From Kangiellaceae bacterium (GTDB lineage: Bacteria > Pseudomonadota > Gammaproteobacteria > Enterobacterales > Kangiellaceae): a DNA stretch of 64,000 bases. The position numbers and the translations under genes are program-made. Positions 11,110-20,507 of the stretch are shown one piece after another. Positions within the stretch are counted from its first letter, which is position 1, and each line of letters begins with the position of its first letter. The notes beneath the pieces are model-generated. The model worked only from the letters and a program-made list of their open reading frames with translations, searched no databases and was not told the origin of the DNA. The stretch lies in contig JAHRVB010000142.1 in assembly GCA_019090895.1 (NCBI GenBank), positions 1 to 64,000 of the forward strand. The letters are read 5' to 3'.

Positions 11110-12213
11110 TTAATTAACATCAATAATAATTTTCCCACGTGCTCTTCTTGATTCGGAATAAGTAATCGCTTCGGCGATTTGGTCCAACTTATAATGGCGA
11201 TCGATTTGCGGTTTTACTTTTCCGGCTTCCATCAAATCAGCCAAATACTCAAAGTCCTGTTGCTTAAATTTAGCGACAAAGAACTTAAGTTCTTCGTCGA
11301 CAAATGGTGCTTGAACCATCGCTGAAATCAATCCCTCCAACGGAGCGATCCAATTGCCCTTACCTCCGCCGACAATCACATATCGCCCCCCAGGGACAAG
11401 CGCATCACGGTTTTTAGAGATGGAGTGATTTCCAACCATGTCGACAATAAGATCATATTTTTCGCCACTTTGGGTGTAGTCTTCCTTCTTGTAATCGAAA
11501 ACATGAGAAGCCCCTATTGACTTGACCATTTCAACATTTCGGGTACTACAAACCCCAGCAACTTCTGCTCCCATTGCTTTAGCGATCTGAACAGCAAAAG
11601 TCCCTACACCACCTGAAGCACCATTAATCAGCACTCTCTCTCCCGCTTTAAGCTGCCCTTGATCGCGTAGCGCTTGTAACGCTGTCGCAGCAGCTACAGC
11701 TACCGCAGCAGATTCATCAAAAGAAATATTAGCTGGTTTTAATGTGATCCCTTTATCTTCATGAATCGTGATGTATTCACTATAAGTGCCTCGTGATCCA
11801 CCAAAAACTTCATCGCCGGGTTTAAAGCGAGTCACCTTTTCCCCAACGGCTTCAACGACACCTGAGAAGTCAGCTCCCATAATAGTACGTTCAGGTTTAC
11901 CGATGCCTCGAGCTAAACGCATAATATAGGGAGAACCACGCATCAGATGATAATCAAGTGGGTTAACACCTGCTCGATGAATCTTCACCAACACTTCGTG
12001 TTCCTCCGGAACAAGCTTATCAACCCATTCAATCGCCAACAAATCAGACGAGCCGTAGCAATAATGAGCAACGGCTTTTATTTTATTTTCGCCCGGTTCC
12101 GTTGCTGGTAGTTCTGGACAATCGGAGGTGTAACTTAAGGTAATCATTAATGACACTGTCGCTATGGCTATCACGCCAACTACGCCATTAACAATTTTAT
12201 ATCGAAGTTTCAT
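11110..12213 (-). CDS. Membrane-anchored medium-chain dehydrogenase/quinone-oxidoreductase-like protein
   Basis: 367 residues. The GroES-like half contains ADFSGVVEAVGEKVTRFKPGDEVFG. A Rossmann half follows with GASGGVGTFAVQIAKAMGA, the NADPH-binding motif of zinc-independent MDR enzymes. No zinc-ligand cysteine cluster is visible. Unusually, an N-terminal hydrophobic segment (VVGVIAIATVSLMITLSY) precedes the enzyme, suggesting a membrane anchor or export. Start ATG has GGGAG upstream. The substrate, probably a reactive enone or quinone, is inferred from the family. Confidence 0.8.
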   Translation of the reverse strand: MKLRYKIVNGVVGVIAIATVSLMITLSYTSDCPELPATEPGENKIKAVAHYCYGSSDLLAIEWVDKLVPEEHEVLVKIHRAGVNPLDYHLMRGSPYIMRLARGIGKPERTIMGADFSGVVEAVGEKVTRFKPGDEVFGGSRGTYSEYITIHEDKGITLKPANISFDESAAVAVAAATALQALRDQGQLKAGERVLINGASGGVGTFAVQIAKAMGAEVAGVCSTRNVEMVKSIGASHVFDYKKEDYTQSGEKYDLIVDMVGNHSISKNRDALVPGGRYVIVGGGKGNWIAPLEGLISAMVQAPFVDEELKFFVAKFKQQDFEYLADLMEAGKVKPQIDRHYKLDQIAEAITYSESRRARGKIIIDVN

Positions 12214-12417
12214 TTTTGTTCTCCCAAAATTTGGATTCTTAAAGTGACTTATTAGATATAAAGATCACCAAAGAATAGTGAGAGCAAATATTGTACCAAC
12301 TACTTAAGCGTTGTTTTTCACGCGCTTGCATTGCGCTAGACAATATTCGAAGTTTATTTTGACTACTTTTTAGTTGAATAGCTCATTCGTATAGATATTA
12401 ATACCATTATTAATGAA

Positions 12418-13095
12418 TCACCAAGGCAACAGTTCACCATTGCTATGCCAAAACGAACCGGTATTATCCAAATCAAGTTCATCGACTCGAGCAGCTAATC
12501 GCTCTGCAGACAAATCAGATGATATATCACCACCAAAGTTAACCATTTCTGTTTGTACATAACCGGGGTGCAATATCGCCACTGCAATCCCTTTTTCTTT
12601 TAGGTCAAGTGCTAGTGATTTTGAGGCTGCATTAAGGGCGCATTTAGACATTCGATAACCGTATTGACCACCAGAAGTATTATCTTCAATCGATCCCATC
12701 CGGCTAGTAATCATCGCAATTTTCGCCCCCGCAGAAAGACTTTCTCGTAAACCGTCTACCACTCTCATAGGCCCAATGGTATTCACTTGAAATTGCTCCA
12801 TCATTTCATCGAAATCTAAGCTGTTGAGTGATTGACTGCGAAGTATGCCTGCATTGTTGATTAGTATATCTATCGGTCGATCATTCAGCGTATTTTTTAA
12901 ATGGTCAATTCCATGCTTTTGAGTGACATCCACTGAATCGATAATTTCGATGTCGAGTTGATTTAGCGCTTCTGACGTTTGACGACAAACCCCAATCACC
13001 TGTGCCCTTCGACTTTTATATACTTTACAAAGAGCGAGTCCAATACCTCGATTAGCGCCGGTTATCAGTACTACTGATGAATTATGATTTTCCAT
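12418..13095 (-). CDS. Short-chain dehydrogenase/reductase
   Basis: 225 residues. TGANRGIGLAL is the NAD(P)-binding glycine motif; NNAGIL is the structural motif. ITSRMG carries the catalytic Ser, and YGYRMSK holds the Tyr and Lys of the active site. The overall form resembles the sniffer/carbonyl-reductase branch of classical SDRs. It is monocistronic, about 200 bases upstream of the MDR gene on the same strand and divergent from the amidohydrolase. Confidence 0.85.
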   Translation of the reverse strand: MENHNSSVVLITGANRGIGLALCKVYKSRRAQVIGVCRQTSEALNQLDIEIIDSVDVTQKHGIDHLKNTLNDRPIDILINNAGILRSQSLNSLDFDEMMEQFQVNTIGPMRVVDGLRESLSAGAKIAMITSRMGSIEDNTSGGQYGYRMSKCALNAASKSLALDLKEKGIAVAILHPGYVQTEMVNFGGDISSDLSAERLAARVDELDLDNTGSFWHSNGELLPW

Positions 13096-13222
13096 ATTGA
13101 GTCGATTCTCTCGTTAACAACGAATAATGGTTCCGATACTACCAGTTCTTAAGTCCGACGAAAACGCTAATCCATACCAACAAATTGACACAACATAATA
13201 CTTAAGTAGTATTGCAGGTTAA

Positions 13223-14647
13223 ATGGACAATTATTGGAATACATCGATGACCTTATTTTTCTCTAAGCAACAAGGCGTTAGAACATTTCTCGCTAGTTTA
13301 TTATTAGTAGTAGCCTCATCTGTTTCAGCTGCGGAATTAAAAGCGCTGGTCGGCGGCCGTTTAATTGACGGTTTTGGTCATCGTCCGGTAAACAACAGTG
13401 TCATTCTTATTAAAGACAATATTATTCAAAAAGTAGGAACGGTAGGTTCACTGAGTATTCCAAAGGGCTATAAAATAATATCAACCGAGGGCATGGATGT
13501 ATTACCAGGTCTTTGGGAAAGTCATGCTCATTTGATGATTAATGGCCATGCTGATTATAAGCACTGGGATAAAGCTTATATTAATCGACTCGAAAGTGAA
13601 ATCATGCCCGCTAGTGCAGTGCAGTTGTTACTCGCTGGAGTGACTAGCGCGAGAGACTTAGGCGCACCGCTTGAAGATTCTATTAACATAAAAAATAAAA
13701 TAGAAAACGGCGACATTCCAGGTCCTAGACTTTACGTTTCAGGACCATTTATTCAACATGAAGTTTATCCCGGTACTGATGCATTTCGTTGGAGTGTTTC
13801 AAGTGTTAAGGAAGCAAAAAAGAAGGTGACTATTCTTGCCAAGTCTGGAGTCGACATCATTAAATTGATCGACCAAGACAAGATGTCATTGAAAGTAGCA
13901 CAGGCCGTTGTTGATACCGCTCATAAATACAAACTAAAAGTGGTTGCCCATTCCCATCGTCCCAATGAGATAAGGCGTGGCTTAGAAATAGGGGTTGATA
14001 ATTTTGAACATACCGGATTAACCACAGCTCCTGAATACCCCGATGATATTATCCAAAAACTTAAAGAGCGAACAGCAACGGGGCGCGTTGCTGGCGGCCC
14101 GCTTTATTGGACACCGACTGTAGAAGGACTATGGAATTATAAGTCGTTGGTTGATAATCCGGAAAAGCTGGATTCGACTTGCTGGCATCGAGGGCTCAAG
14201 CAAGACACGATTAAAGACATTAAAAGCTCGCTAACTCAACCGGGAAAAGTTGAGTACATGCAATTAACGCCATTAAGGATGAAAACACTGAAGAAAAAAA
14301 TTCAACAACTCAGAAATACTGGCGTGGTATTTCTTGTCGGAACTGATAGTGGTATTCCAGCCAAATTTCATTGCCAAAGCACTTGGAATGAGCTTGCGGT
14401 TTGGGTTGATGAAATGAATATTAGCTCGATGGATGCGATCAGGGCAGCCACTTATTGGCCAGCAGTGATGATGGGCAAGTCCAATATTTCTGGAACGGTT
14501 AGCGAAGGAAAATATGCCGATATCATTGCCGTAAAAGGTGACGTTTTGAAATACATCAATCTTCTTTCGGATGTGAAACTGGTTATGAAAAATGGTGTGC
14601 TCTATAAAGAGAATGGTCAAGTTATCGAAGAAGCTTTACAGAAATAA
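13223..14647 (+). CDS. Exported amidohydrolase (imidazolonepropionase-like)
   Basis: 474 residues, or 466 from the inner ATG that begins the signal peptide more neatly (TFLASLLLVVASSVSAAE). Metal-binding residues of the amidohydrolase barrel are visible: ESHAHL (HxH), IIKLI (bridging Lys), VAHSHRP, NFEHTG and GTDSG (catalytic Asp). The C-terminal ISGTVSEGKYADIIAVKGD closes the small beta domain. Relatives include cyclic dipeptidases and prolidase-like enzymes; the substrate is unknown. Confidence 0.85.
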   Translation: MDNYWNTSMTLFFSKQQGVRTFLASLLLVVASSVSAAELKALVGGRLIDGFGHRPVNNSVILIKDNIIQKVGTVGSLSIPKGYKIISTEGMDVLPGLWESHAHLMINGHADYKHWDKAYINRLESEIMPASAVQLLLAGVTSARDLGAPLEDSINIKNKIENGDIPGPRLYVSGPFIQHEVYPGTDAFRWSVSSVKEAKKKVTILAKSGVDIIKLIDQDKMSLKVAQAVVDTAHKYKLKVVAHSHRPNEIRRGLEIGVDNFEHTGLTTAPEYPDDIIQKLKERTATGRVAGGPLYWTPTVEGLWNYKSLVDNPEKLDSTCWHRGLKQDTIKDIKSSLTQPGKVEYMQLTPLRMKTLKKKIQQLRNTGVVFLVGTDSGIPAKFHCQSTWNELAVWVDEMNISSMDAIRAATYWPAVMMGKSNISGTVSEGKYADIIAVKGDVLKYINLLSDVKLVMKNGVLYKENGQVIEEALQK

Positions 14648-14770
14648 TGAACAGAGTGATTTTTATGTTTGCAGTTACTTATTAGGATTAATAACCTTGT
14701 CTGACAGATAGTGTGTTCAATTCTATAAGCGCTTCCATCAGGGAGAGAATGTTAGATTCTATTAAAAGCT

Positions 14771-14790
14771 GTTTCGCAGCGCTGCGAAAC
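14771..14790. repeat. 20-bp perfect palindrome between convergent genes
   Basis: GTTTCGCAGC is followed directly by its reverse complement GCTGCGAAAC, with no spacer. It lies in the 261-base gap between the convergent amidohydrolase and epimerase genes. It could be a protein-binding site or part of a terminator, but no adjacent T-run is present. Confidence 0.45.
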
Positions 14791-14908
14791 GCCTTTGACT
14801 TTAATTCTAAAAACTCTTCGTCTCCTATAGGGGAGTAGCCAGTCCTCAATGACTAACAAACTCCCTCCTTCAATCCAATTTCATAATAATAAATTTAAGC
14901 CGTTACAG

Positions 14909-16021
14909 CTATGAATTATCCCCATTTTCATCCCAGGCTTTCAAAACCTTTGTTTCCTTTTCCGCACTAATACCTGCTCTCAATTTCGCTTGCCTTTCTG
15001 CAGGTTGTTCGGAATACCATTGGTAACAATCATTAACGATGACTTTGAGCGGTCGTTCTTTTAGACCTTTGTCATAAGCACGCTTTGAACTCATTTGTCC
15101 ACTCCCAAGGTATTCACCTTCGGGTGGAATCCAAGCTGGCATTTCTGCCCAAGGGGCCACTTCATGCTGTTGAAGAAATTCAGTCGGTACCCAGACTAAT
15201 TTGGCTTTGGGATTTAATTCAGCGACACAGGTATCTAGCAATTGCTTAATAGTAATATCACCTCCGTTTGACTGCGCGTTATAAGTTCCTACTACTTGAT
15301 GGTTTAAACAGTGCACCATCCACTCGGCCAAATCGCGTACATCAATAAATTGAATAAAATCGCTACCGTCGCCTGGCGCGAGCACCTTTCCACCTTTTTT
15401 AATCCGCACTGGCCAGTAAGTGAATCGATCTGTTTTATCTCTGGGTCCTACGATGAGTCCGGGGCGGATTATTGAAACTTTTCCAGGCATATGACTTTCA
15501 GCGGCTTGCTCACAAAGCGCCTTCAGTGGGCCATAAGTATCATTGTCTACTTTTTCGGTTTTAGGGTCGTCTAAAACACCAACTGGCGCACTTTCATCCA
15601 TGTCGATTTTATTCCAACTGTCATACACTGAAATCGTCGATACAAATAGATACTGCTTAATATTCTGTTTGAGAACTTCCATAGCCATGTTAACTGAGCG
15701 GGGATAATAGGCAGAGGTGTCGATGACAACATCCCACTTTCTACCAGCGAGTTTTTTGATATCGTCGGTATTTCTATCACCCTTGATCGTCTCTAATTCA
15801 TTAAACAAGTCTGGGTTTGTTCGTCCTCGGTTAAATAGCGTCACCGAATGTCCATACGAGAGCGCGGCATTCACAGTGTGGGGACCGAGAAATCCGGTAC
15901 CACCGAGAACCAGTATATTTAACTTTTTACCACCTGCGGATAAAATACTAGAAATAGGCAGAGTAGAAACGGTTGCCGCCGTTAATGCAGCGTTTTTGAT
16001 AAAACTTCGTCTTGAGGCCAT
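14909..16021 (-). CDS. Tat-exported NAD-dependent epimerase/dehydratase-family protein
   Basis: 370 residues from the ATG at 16021, chosen because AAGGA lies eight bases upstream and because it begins a Tat signal (MASRRSFIKNAALTAATVST). Then LGGTGFLGPHTVNAAL is the Rossmann glycine motif of extended SDRs. The VSTISVYD and DTYGPLKALCE stretches carry the Ser and YxxxK active-site positions. Relatives with this Tat signal are annotated as NAD-dependent epimerases; the folded enzyme probably acts in the periplasm with bound cofactor. Confidence 0.85.
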   Translation of the reverse strand: MASRRSFIKNAALTAATVSTLPISSILSAGGKKLNILVLGGTGFLGPHTVNAALSYGHSVTLFNRGRTNPDLFNELETIKGDRNTDDIKKLAGRKWDVVIDTSAYYPRSVNMAMEVLKQNIKQYLFVSTISVYDSWNKIDMDESAPVGVLDDPKTEKVDNDTYGPLKALCEQAAESHMPGKVSIIRPGLIVGPRDKTDRFTYWPVRIKKGGKVLAPGDGSDFIQFIDVRDLAEWMVHCLNHQVVGTYNAQSNGGDITIKQLLDTCVAELNPKAKLVWVPTEFLQQHEVAPWAEMPAWIPPEGEYLGSGQMSSKRAYDKGLKERPLKVIVNDCYQWYSEQPAERQAKLRAGISAEKETKVLKAWDENGDNS

Positions 16022-16194
16022 TTTATTTTTCCTTATTAAACCGCCGGAGCAAACGAAGTGCGCACTTCTATATCGCTTCTTTTTGCTAGTGACAGAATTT
16101 GCTTTATCTCGAAGAGTAACACCTCTTTCTTTAACCACATAACACAGGCTTGTAAAATTTTGTTTCTCTCATCCATTGCTTTTGCTACTGCCCT

Positions 16195-16938
16195 TTAAGA
16201 AATTCGATATACTTTCCGGTACTTTTTGGCTAGATAAATCGACGCAATTGCGCCTACGATCCCAGGCAGAATCCATGGAATAAGTTGCATTTGCCCAACA
16301 AAAATATCACTGAATAATCGTCGACCACCAAAAGCGAAGAAAGCAGTATATGCTCCTATTCCGGAACCGATGATATTACCTAGGTGCTCTATTAACCACT
16401 CCCTTGGCTTAAGTTCTTTTTTATAGATATATCGCATAAGACCAATAGAAGATACGATTGAAAGTATCGAGAATATACCAAATAGAATATTTCCTTTACT
16501 CAGCGCCAATAAACCCACAGCAATGCCGGCGAGAAATAATGCGACCACAGAACCTAAGTGGTCTGCTGTTCTTAATTTACTTCTATCGCTTTTGGCCTTA
16601 AGCACTAAAATGGAGTGTTTAACATTCACAAAAACAAGCAACGATAACATCATTAAAAAAATACCCAGCGTTCTATTTTGTTCAATGACTCTGGCCCTCA
16701 TCTCCACATCCTCAATTCCGTTTGGGTATCGAACACCAACTGGGTCCAATAAAAGGAACGCACTCATCAAAAGCCCACTCACAGAAACTATCATCATACC
16801 GTTAGAGAATATTTTGCCTGTATTGATGTGAAGCTTAGCTCCCTTTTTTGCTAGCATGGGCACCCAAAAAATGACGAGGCCAATAGAGCCACAAGCGATA
16901 TGTATATAAAAAAGAATTTGATGAATGATTGCTAACAT
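16195..16938 (-). CDS. Multi-pass membrane protein (DUF2306-like)
   Basis: 247 residues from the ATG at 16938, preceded by GAGGTGG. About six hydrophobic segments; early HQILFYIHIACGSIGLVIFW with conserved histidines resembles DUF2306 membrane proteins. Function unknown. It is divergent from the histidine kinase/regulator pair, whose start lies 140 bases away, so it may be a target of that system. Confidence 0.65.
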   Translation of the reverse strand: MLAIIHQILFYIHIACGSIGLVIFWVPMLAKKGAKLHINTGKIFSNGMMIVSVSGLLMSAFLLLDPVGVRYPNGIEDVEMRARVIEQNRTLGIFLMMLSLLVFVNVKHSILVLKAKSDRSKLRTADHLGSVVALFLAGIAVGLLALSKGNILFGIFSILSIVSSIGLMRYIYKKELKPREWLIEHLGNIIGSGIGAYTAFFAFGGRRLFSDIFVGQMQLIPWILPGIVGAIASIYLAKKYRKVYRIS

Positions 16939-17078
16939 TTTCCACCTCAATGTTGTTGTAATTTCGATGATTACAGTTTATCGAGTGGCTTGTTCTTTTA
17001 TTAGTGCTGAAAGTCACCAATCTAAACCATGACTTTTGGCCTATTTTGCTTGTGTTAAAAATTTGTCATAATGTCAGT

Positions 17079-18245
17079 ATGAATCAATTTAAGTTCCCAA
17101 TAAAATTTACAGATCTTGCCGGGATTGGCACGTGGGCCATGGTTTTTGGTTTAAGCCTCTATTGGCTAAATAATCAGGCTGAAGGGTTCCACCCAGATAT
17201 TCCGCTTGTATCGATCTTCTTTTTACTCTATCTCGTTTGTTTTGTTCTGATTACCCGTAATCCATCGGTTGTTATAGTTCGCAAGTGGTTATTAATTATC
17301 CTAATGGCTCAACTAGGTTGCGCTTTCGTGTTGCTTTGGTTATTACCGGTCTCATTTTTGCCCATATTGACCATCATTTGGGTTTCAGTACTCCCCCATT
17401 TATTTTCGATTGGTCGAAGTATATTGATTACTTTAGTAGTGGTGGCCTTGTGGTTCTTGGTGTACAAATTTCATTGGCAGCAAGAAGTATTTTTCTCTGC
17501 TCTTCTTTATAGTTCGTTCCACCTTTTTTCAATGCTAATGATGCATCATGCCAAAACCGCTGAAGACGCGACCAAAGAGGCTTTAAGGCTTAATGCAGAA
17601 TTGCTTTCAACCCGGCAACTACTCAGTGAAGTTTCAAAACAAAGTGAAAGGACAAGAATAGCTCGGGATCTGCATGATCTATTAGGTCATCACCTAACCG
17701 CTCTGATCATTAATTTACAAATCGCAGGACATTTAACCGAGGGCGACGCTAAATCAAAGGTTGATCAATGTCACTCATTAGCCAAGCTCTTAATGAGCGA
17801 TGTACGAGAAGCAGTGACTACTTTGCGGGAAAATAAATCCATCGACATCAATAAAATGGTTGAGATGATGACTGGAAATATTCCTAACCTAAAAGTTCAC
17901 AATTTAATCGACACTGAAATTGACATTGAGGCTATTCCTTGTGCAAAGGCACTACTAAGTTGCATCCAAGAAGCGATGACCAATACAATTAAACACAGTG
18001 GAGCCAGTGAATTTTGGATTAACCTCTCAGTCGAAGGGCCAAACTTTGTACTCACACTTTCAGACAATGGCCAGATAAACCAACAACCTGTACATGGAAA
18101 TGGACTCAAAGGAATGACTGAACGAGTGGCAGAATTGAAGGGTTCTCTTGAGATTCAAACGCTAGATCGTTCGTTGCACTTGACCATTAAACTACCGGTA
18201 AACTCTGAAATTCAATTTAACAAGCATGAAGAGATTTTAATATGA
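17079..18245 (+). CDS. NarL-type sensor histidine kinase
   Basis: 388 residues. The N-terminal half has several transmembrane segments. A HisKA_3 box follows (RTRIARDLHDLLGHHLTALI, phospho-acceptor His) and then an HATPase with IQEAMTNTIKHSGA (N box), LSDNG and GNGLKGMTERV. It is DesK/LiaS-like in form. The start at 17079 was chosen for the first hydrophobic segment; an upstream in-frame ATG exists. It overlaps the response regulator by the ATGA motif. Confidence 0.85.
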   Translation: MNQFKFPIKFTDLAGIGTWAMVFGLSLYWLNNQAEGFHPDIPLVSIFFLLYLVCFVLITRNPSVVIVRKWLLIILMAQLGCAFVLLWLLPVSFLPILTIIWVSVLPHLFSIGRSILITLVVVALWFLVYKFHWQQEVFFSALLYSSFHLFSMLMMHHAKTAEDATKEALRLNAELLSTRQLLSEVSKQSERTRIARDLHDLLGHHLTALIINLQIAGHLTEGDAKSKVDQCHSLAKLLMSDVREAVTTLRENKSIDINKMVEMMTGNIPNLKVHNLIDTEIDIEAIPCAKALLSCIQEAMTNTIKHSGASEFWINLSVEGPNFVLTLSDNGQINQQPVHGNGLKGMTERVAELKGSLEIQTLDRSLHLTIKLPVNSEIQFNKHEEILI

Positions 18246-18889
18246 GTGTCAAAGTCTTGCTAGTTGATGATCAAATGTTGGTGAGAGAAGGGATCAAAGG
18301 ATTACTTAACCTGTCAGATGAGGTCAAAGTCATTGGCGAGGCTAACGATGGCAGCCAAGTTGAATCGATTCTTAAGAGTTGTAAGCCGGATGTCATTCTG
18401 CTGGATTTATCCATGCCCATCATGGACGGTATAGCGACTCTGGCTCATTTACGTGACCGTGGCTGTAAGATACCCGTCATAATATTAACGACCTTCGACG
18501 ACCATGAATTTATTCTAAAGGGTATTCAAGCGGGGGCGATGGGATACCTGTTAAAGGACGTTTCGCTAGATACTTTGGTTGATGGCATACTCACAGTTCA
18601 TAACGGAAACCGGCTAGTTCAACCGGCTATTACAGAAAGGCTATTGCAAGGACTTCAGGGCGTTAAGTCGGAATTTACTGCTCCCGAGATGATAGAAGAT
18701 CTTTCTCCAAAAGAACTTGAGGTGTTGGGTCTCATGGCGAGTGGTTGCTCCAACAAAGAAATATCCAATGCACTGCACAAGTCCGAGGGAACGATAAAAA
18801 ATCACGTTTCGAACCTCCTTGCAAAGCTCGGTGTCCGGGACAGAACCAGAGCGGTTTTAATCGCCATTGAAAAAGGGATTTTGAGCTAA
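18242..18889 (+). CDS. NarL/LuxR-type response regulator
   Basis: 215 residues. The receiver domain has LVDDQ and the phospho-acceptor in VILLDLSMP, with the conserved Lys in GYLLKDVS. A C-terminal LuxR helix-turn-helix follows (LSPKELEVLGLMASGCSNKE, then GTIKNHVSNLLAKLGVRDRT). It partners the overlapping kinase. Targets are unknown; the divergent membrane protein is an obvious candidate. Confidence 0.92.
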   Translation: MSVKVLLVDDQMLVREGIKGLLNLSDEVKVIGEANDGSQVESILKSCKPDVILLDLSMPIMDGIATLAHLRDRGCKIPVIILTTFDDHEFILKGIQAGAMGYLLKDVSLDTLVDGILTVHNGNRLVQPAITERLLQGLQGVKSEFTAPEMIEDLSPKELEVLGLMASGCSNKEISNALHKSEGTIKNHVSNLLAKLGVRDRTRAVLIAIEKGILS

Positions 18890-18972
18890 CTTCTGCAAAA
18901 TGTGCGGATAATCAGCAATATTCAGCAATTTGACTATAATTAATGTCTAATATGCAAATCGAAAATTAATTT

Positions 18973-19242
18973 ATGACGCAGTCCACCAGGCGAACGAGTA
19001 TTCGCTTACCGATTCAGATGAAGGTTAAAATTACTTCCGACAGTTACTGTACTCAACAAGTGATTACTAAAGATTTTTCCGATGGTGGTATTTTTGTTGA
19101 GGATGCCGAACTCGCAAAACTAGATGTTGGTTCGTTGGTTACCGTTCAAGCCGATGAGGGGATCGATGACGCCCCAGTTATAAGTGCAAGAATCGCCTGG
19201 ACCAATAAGGTAGGGGCCGGAATTGAATATTTGTTAGATTAA
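18973..19242 (+). CDS. PilZ-domain protein
   Basis: 89 residues, a lone PilZ domain. RRTSIRLPI supplies the RxxxR motif, and DFSDGGIFV the (D/N)xSxxG motif, that together bind cyclic di-GMP in the family. It is a cytoplasmic effector without an output domain. The large GGDEF-EAL protein at 25055-29605 is the only turnover enzyme for that signal in the window. Confidence 0.8.
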   Translation: MTQSTRRTSIRLPIQMKVKITSDSYCTQQVITKDFSDGGIFVEDAELAKLDVGSLVTVQADEGIDDAPVISARIAWTNKVGAGIEYLLD

Positions 19243-19305
19243 TAAGTCAGTTTATTTGATAGTCAACTTATGAACCTTTCATTGACTGATACAATCAATG
19301 CTTAT

Positions 19306-19824
19306 TTAAGTCTTTTCGACTTCCCGCTTGAGCATCTCGAGCCCTTGCTTAAAACTATCTCCAATAAACATATCCATCATTAGAGCGAAGTAATTTCCAA
19401 TAATAATCGGTTTCATTTCACCCTTCATATACCAAGTCACTGTGACATTATTACCATTGTTTTGATAGGAAATTCCCGCTTGATAAACCGTGGGATCGCC
19501 CTCGAAAGTCATGTCATAAACAATGCCATTATCTATCGAAGAGTCAGTCAATGTCAGTTGACCGCTTCCACTGGTACTCACCCAAGATTGAGACGCGCCA
19601 ACGCCTGAATGGATTTCACCGAGAGTCGTTTGAATACTGGGGTCGGACTGAATCCAAGGCGACCATTTTGGCCAGCGTTCCAAATTATTGGTGAATCGAT
19701 GAATTTGTTCATTAGATGCGTTAATAGTGACACTTCGTCTCACATCAACTTCGTTTGGGATAATTAGTCCGATTATGATGACTAACAAGCAGATGACGCC
19801 AAAAACCTTCAAAAATTTATTCAC
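19306..19824 (-). CDS. SRPBCC/polyketide-cyclase-like membrane-anchored protein
   Basis: 172 residues from the GTG at 19824 (a GGGG stretch just upstream); a longer TTG frame adds six. An N-terminal hydrophobic segment (VFGVICLLVIIIGLIIP) precedes a START-like SRPBCC domain: RSVTINASNEQIHRFTNNLE and WPKWSPW are typical. Such domains bind hydrophobic ligands. Function unknown. Confidence 0.75.
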   Translation of the reverse strand: MNKFLKVFGVICLLVIIIGLIIPNEVDVRRSVTINASNEQIHRFTNNLERWPKWSPWIQSDPSIQTTLGEIHSGVGASQSWVSTSGSGQLTLTDSSIDNGIVYDMTFEGDPTVYQAGISYQNNGNNVTVTWYMKGEMKPIIIGNYFALMMDMFIGDSFKQGLEMLKREVEKT

Positions 19825-19941
19825 GATCCCCAATTCTCCCAATCATTATTTTGCTGATTGGCGATGATAACATAAAGAGCTGAGGCGCCGAGAAGGCCGC
19901 CTATTTCAATTTAGTAATGAATAAACCTATAAAACGTCGGG

Positions 19942-20067
19942 CTATTCCGCAGAAGATTTCTGGTCGTGAGTCCAGTCCGCAACCTTCTTTTTCGCATATC
20001 GGAAGACTTGCCCCCAAAACTCGTGAAAGGTCGCGCCTATAATAATACCGATAGTTAATTCAATCAT
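19942..20067 (-). CDS. Small single-pass membrane protein
   Basis: 41 residues from the ATG at 20067, chosen because GAGGAG lies six bases upstream. One hydrophobic segment near the N-terminus (ELTIGIIIGATFHEFWG) is followed by a basic then acidic tail. No family recognised. The strong ribosome-binding site is the main support. Confidence 0.5.
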   Translation of the reverse strand: MIELTIGIIIGATFHEFWGQVFRYAKKKVADWTHDQKSSAE

Positions 20068-20405
20068 TTGCTTCTCCTCAATTAAGACCATTTTTGAAAT
20101 ATCGTTACAAACTAATATTAGCAAGATCCAAGCCACACCCTAACACATTGTTTTTACGCGACTTTATGCAATTCAATTCTACAGATTAATACCTAAGGTG
20201 GTGATTCCCACTAAAATTTAGTAAGTATTGAGGGGATACCGCTATTTCAGATAATTAAATTAATCGATGATATGCCTCAACAGTCGCAAACCATAGGCGG
20301 TCATTTGAGTGTGCTAGCCAGTTGATTCTTATGGAAAAAGAATTTGTCAAGATTCAGAGGCAAAAAAACTGGTTAAAAAAACCGCAATTTTCTCACATAT
20401 GTCGT

Positions 20406-20433
20406 TTCCAACTGATTTGAAAAGGTGTAAAAT
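20406..20433 (+). promoter_or_regulatory. Candidate promoter of dusB-fis
   Basis: TTCCAA, 16-base spacer, TAAAAT, followed by a GC-rich TTTGCGGC. The remainder of the 20137-20507 gap is AT-rich and shows no gene. Confidence 0.35.
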
Positions 20434-20507
20434 TTGCGGCTTTCTTGACCAATCAGTATTTCTCGACACCAGCACTGTCGTCTATTCTGCCGGCGGTTTT
20501 ATTTAGT

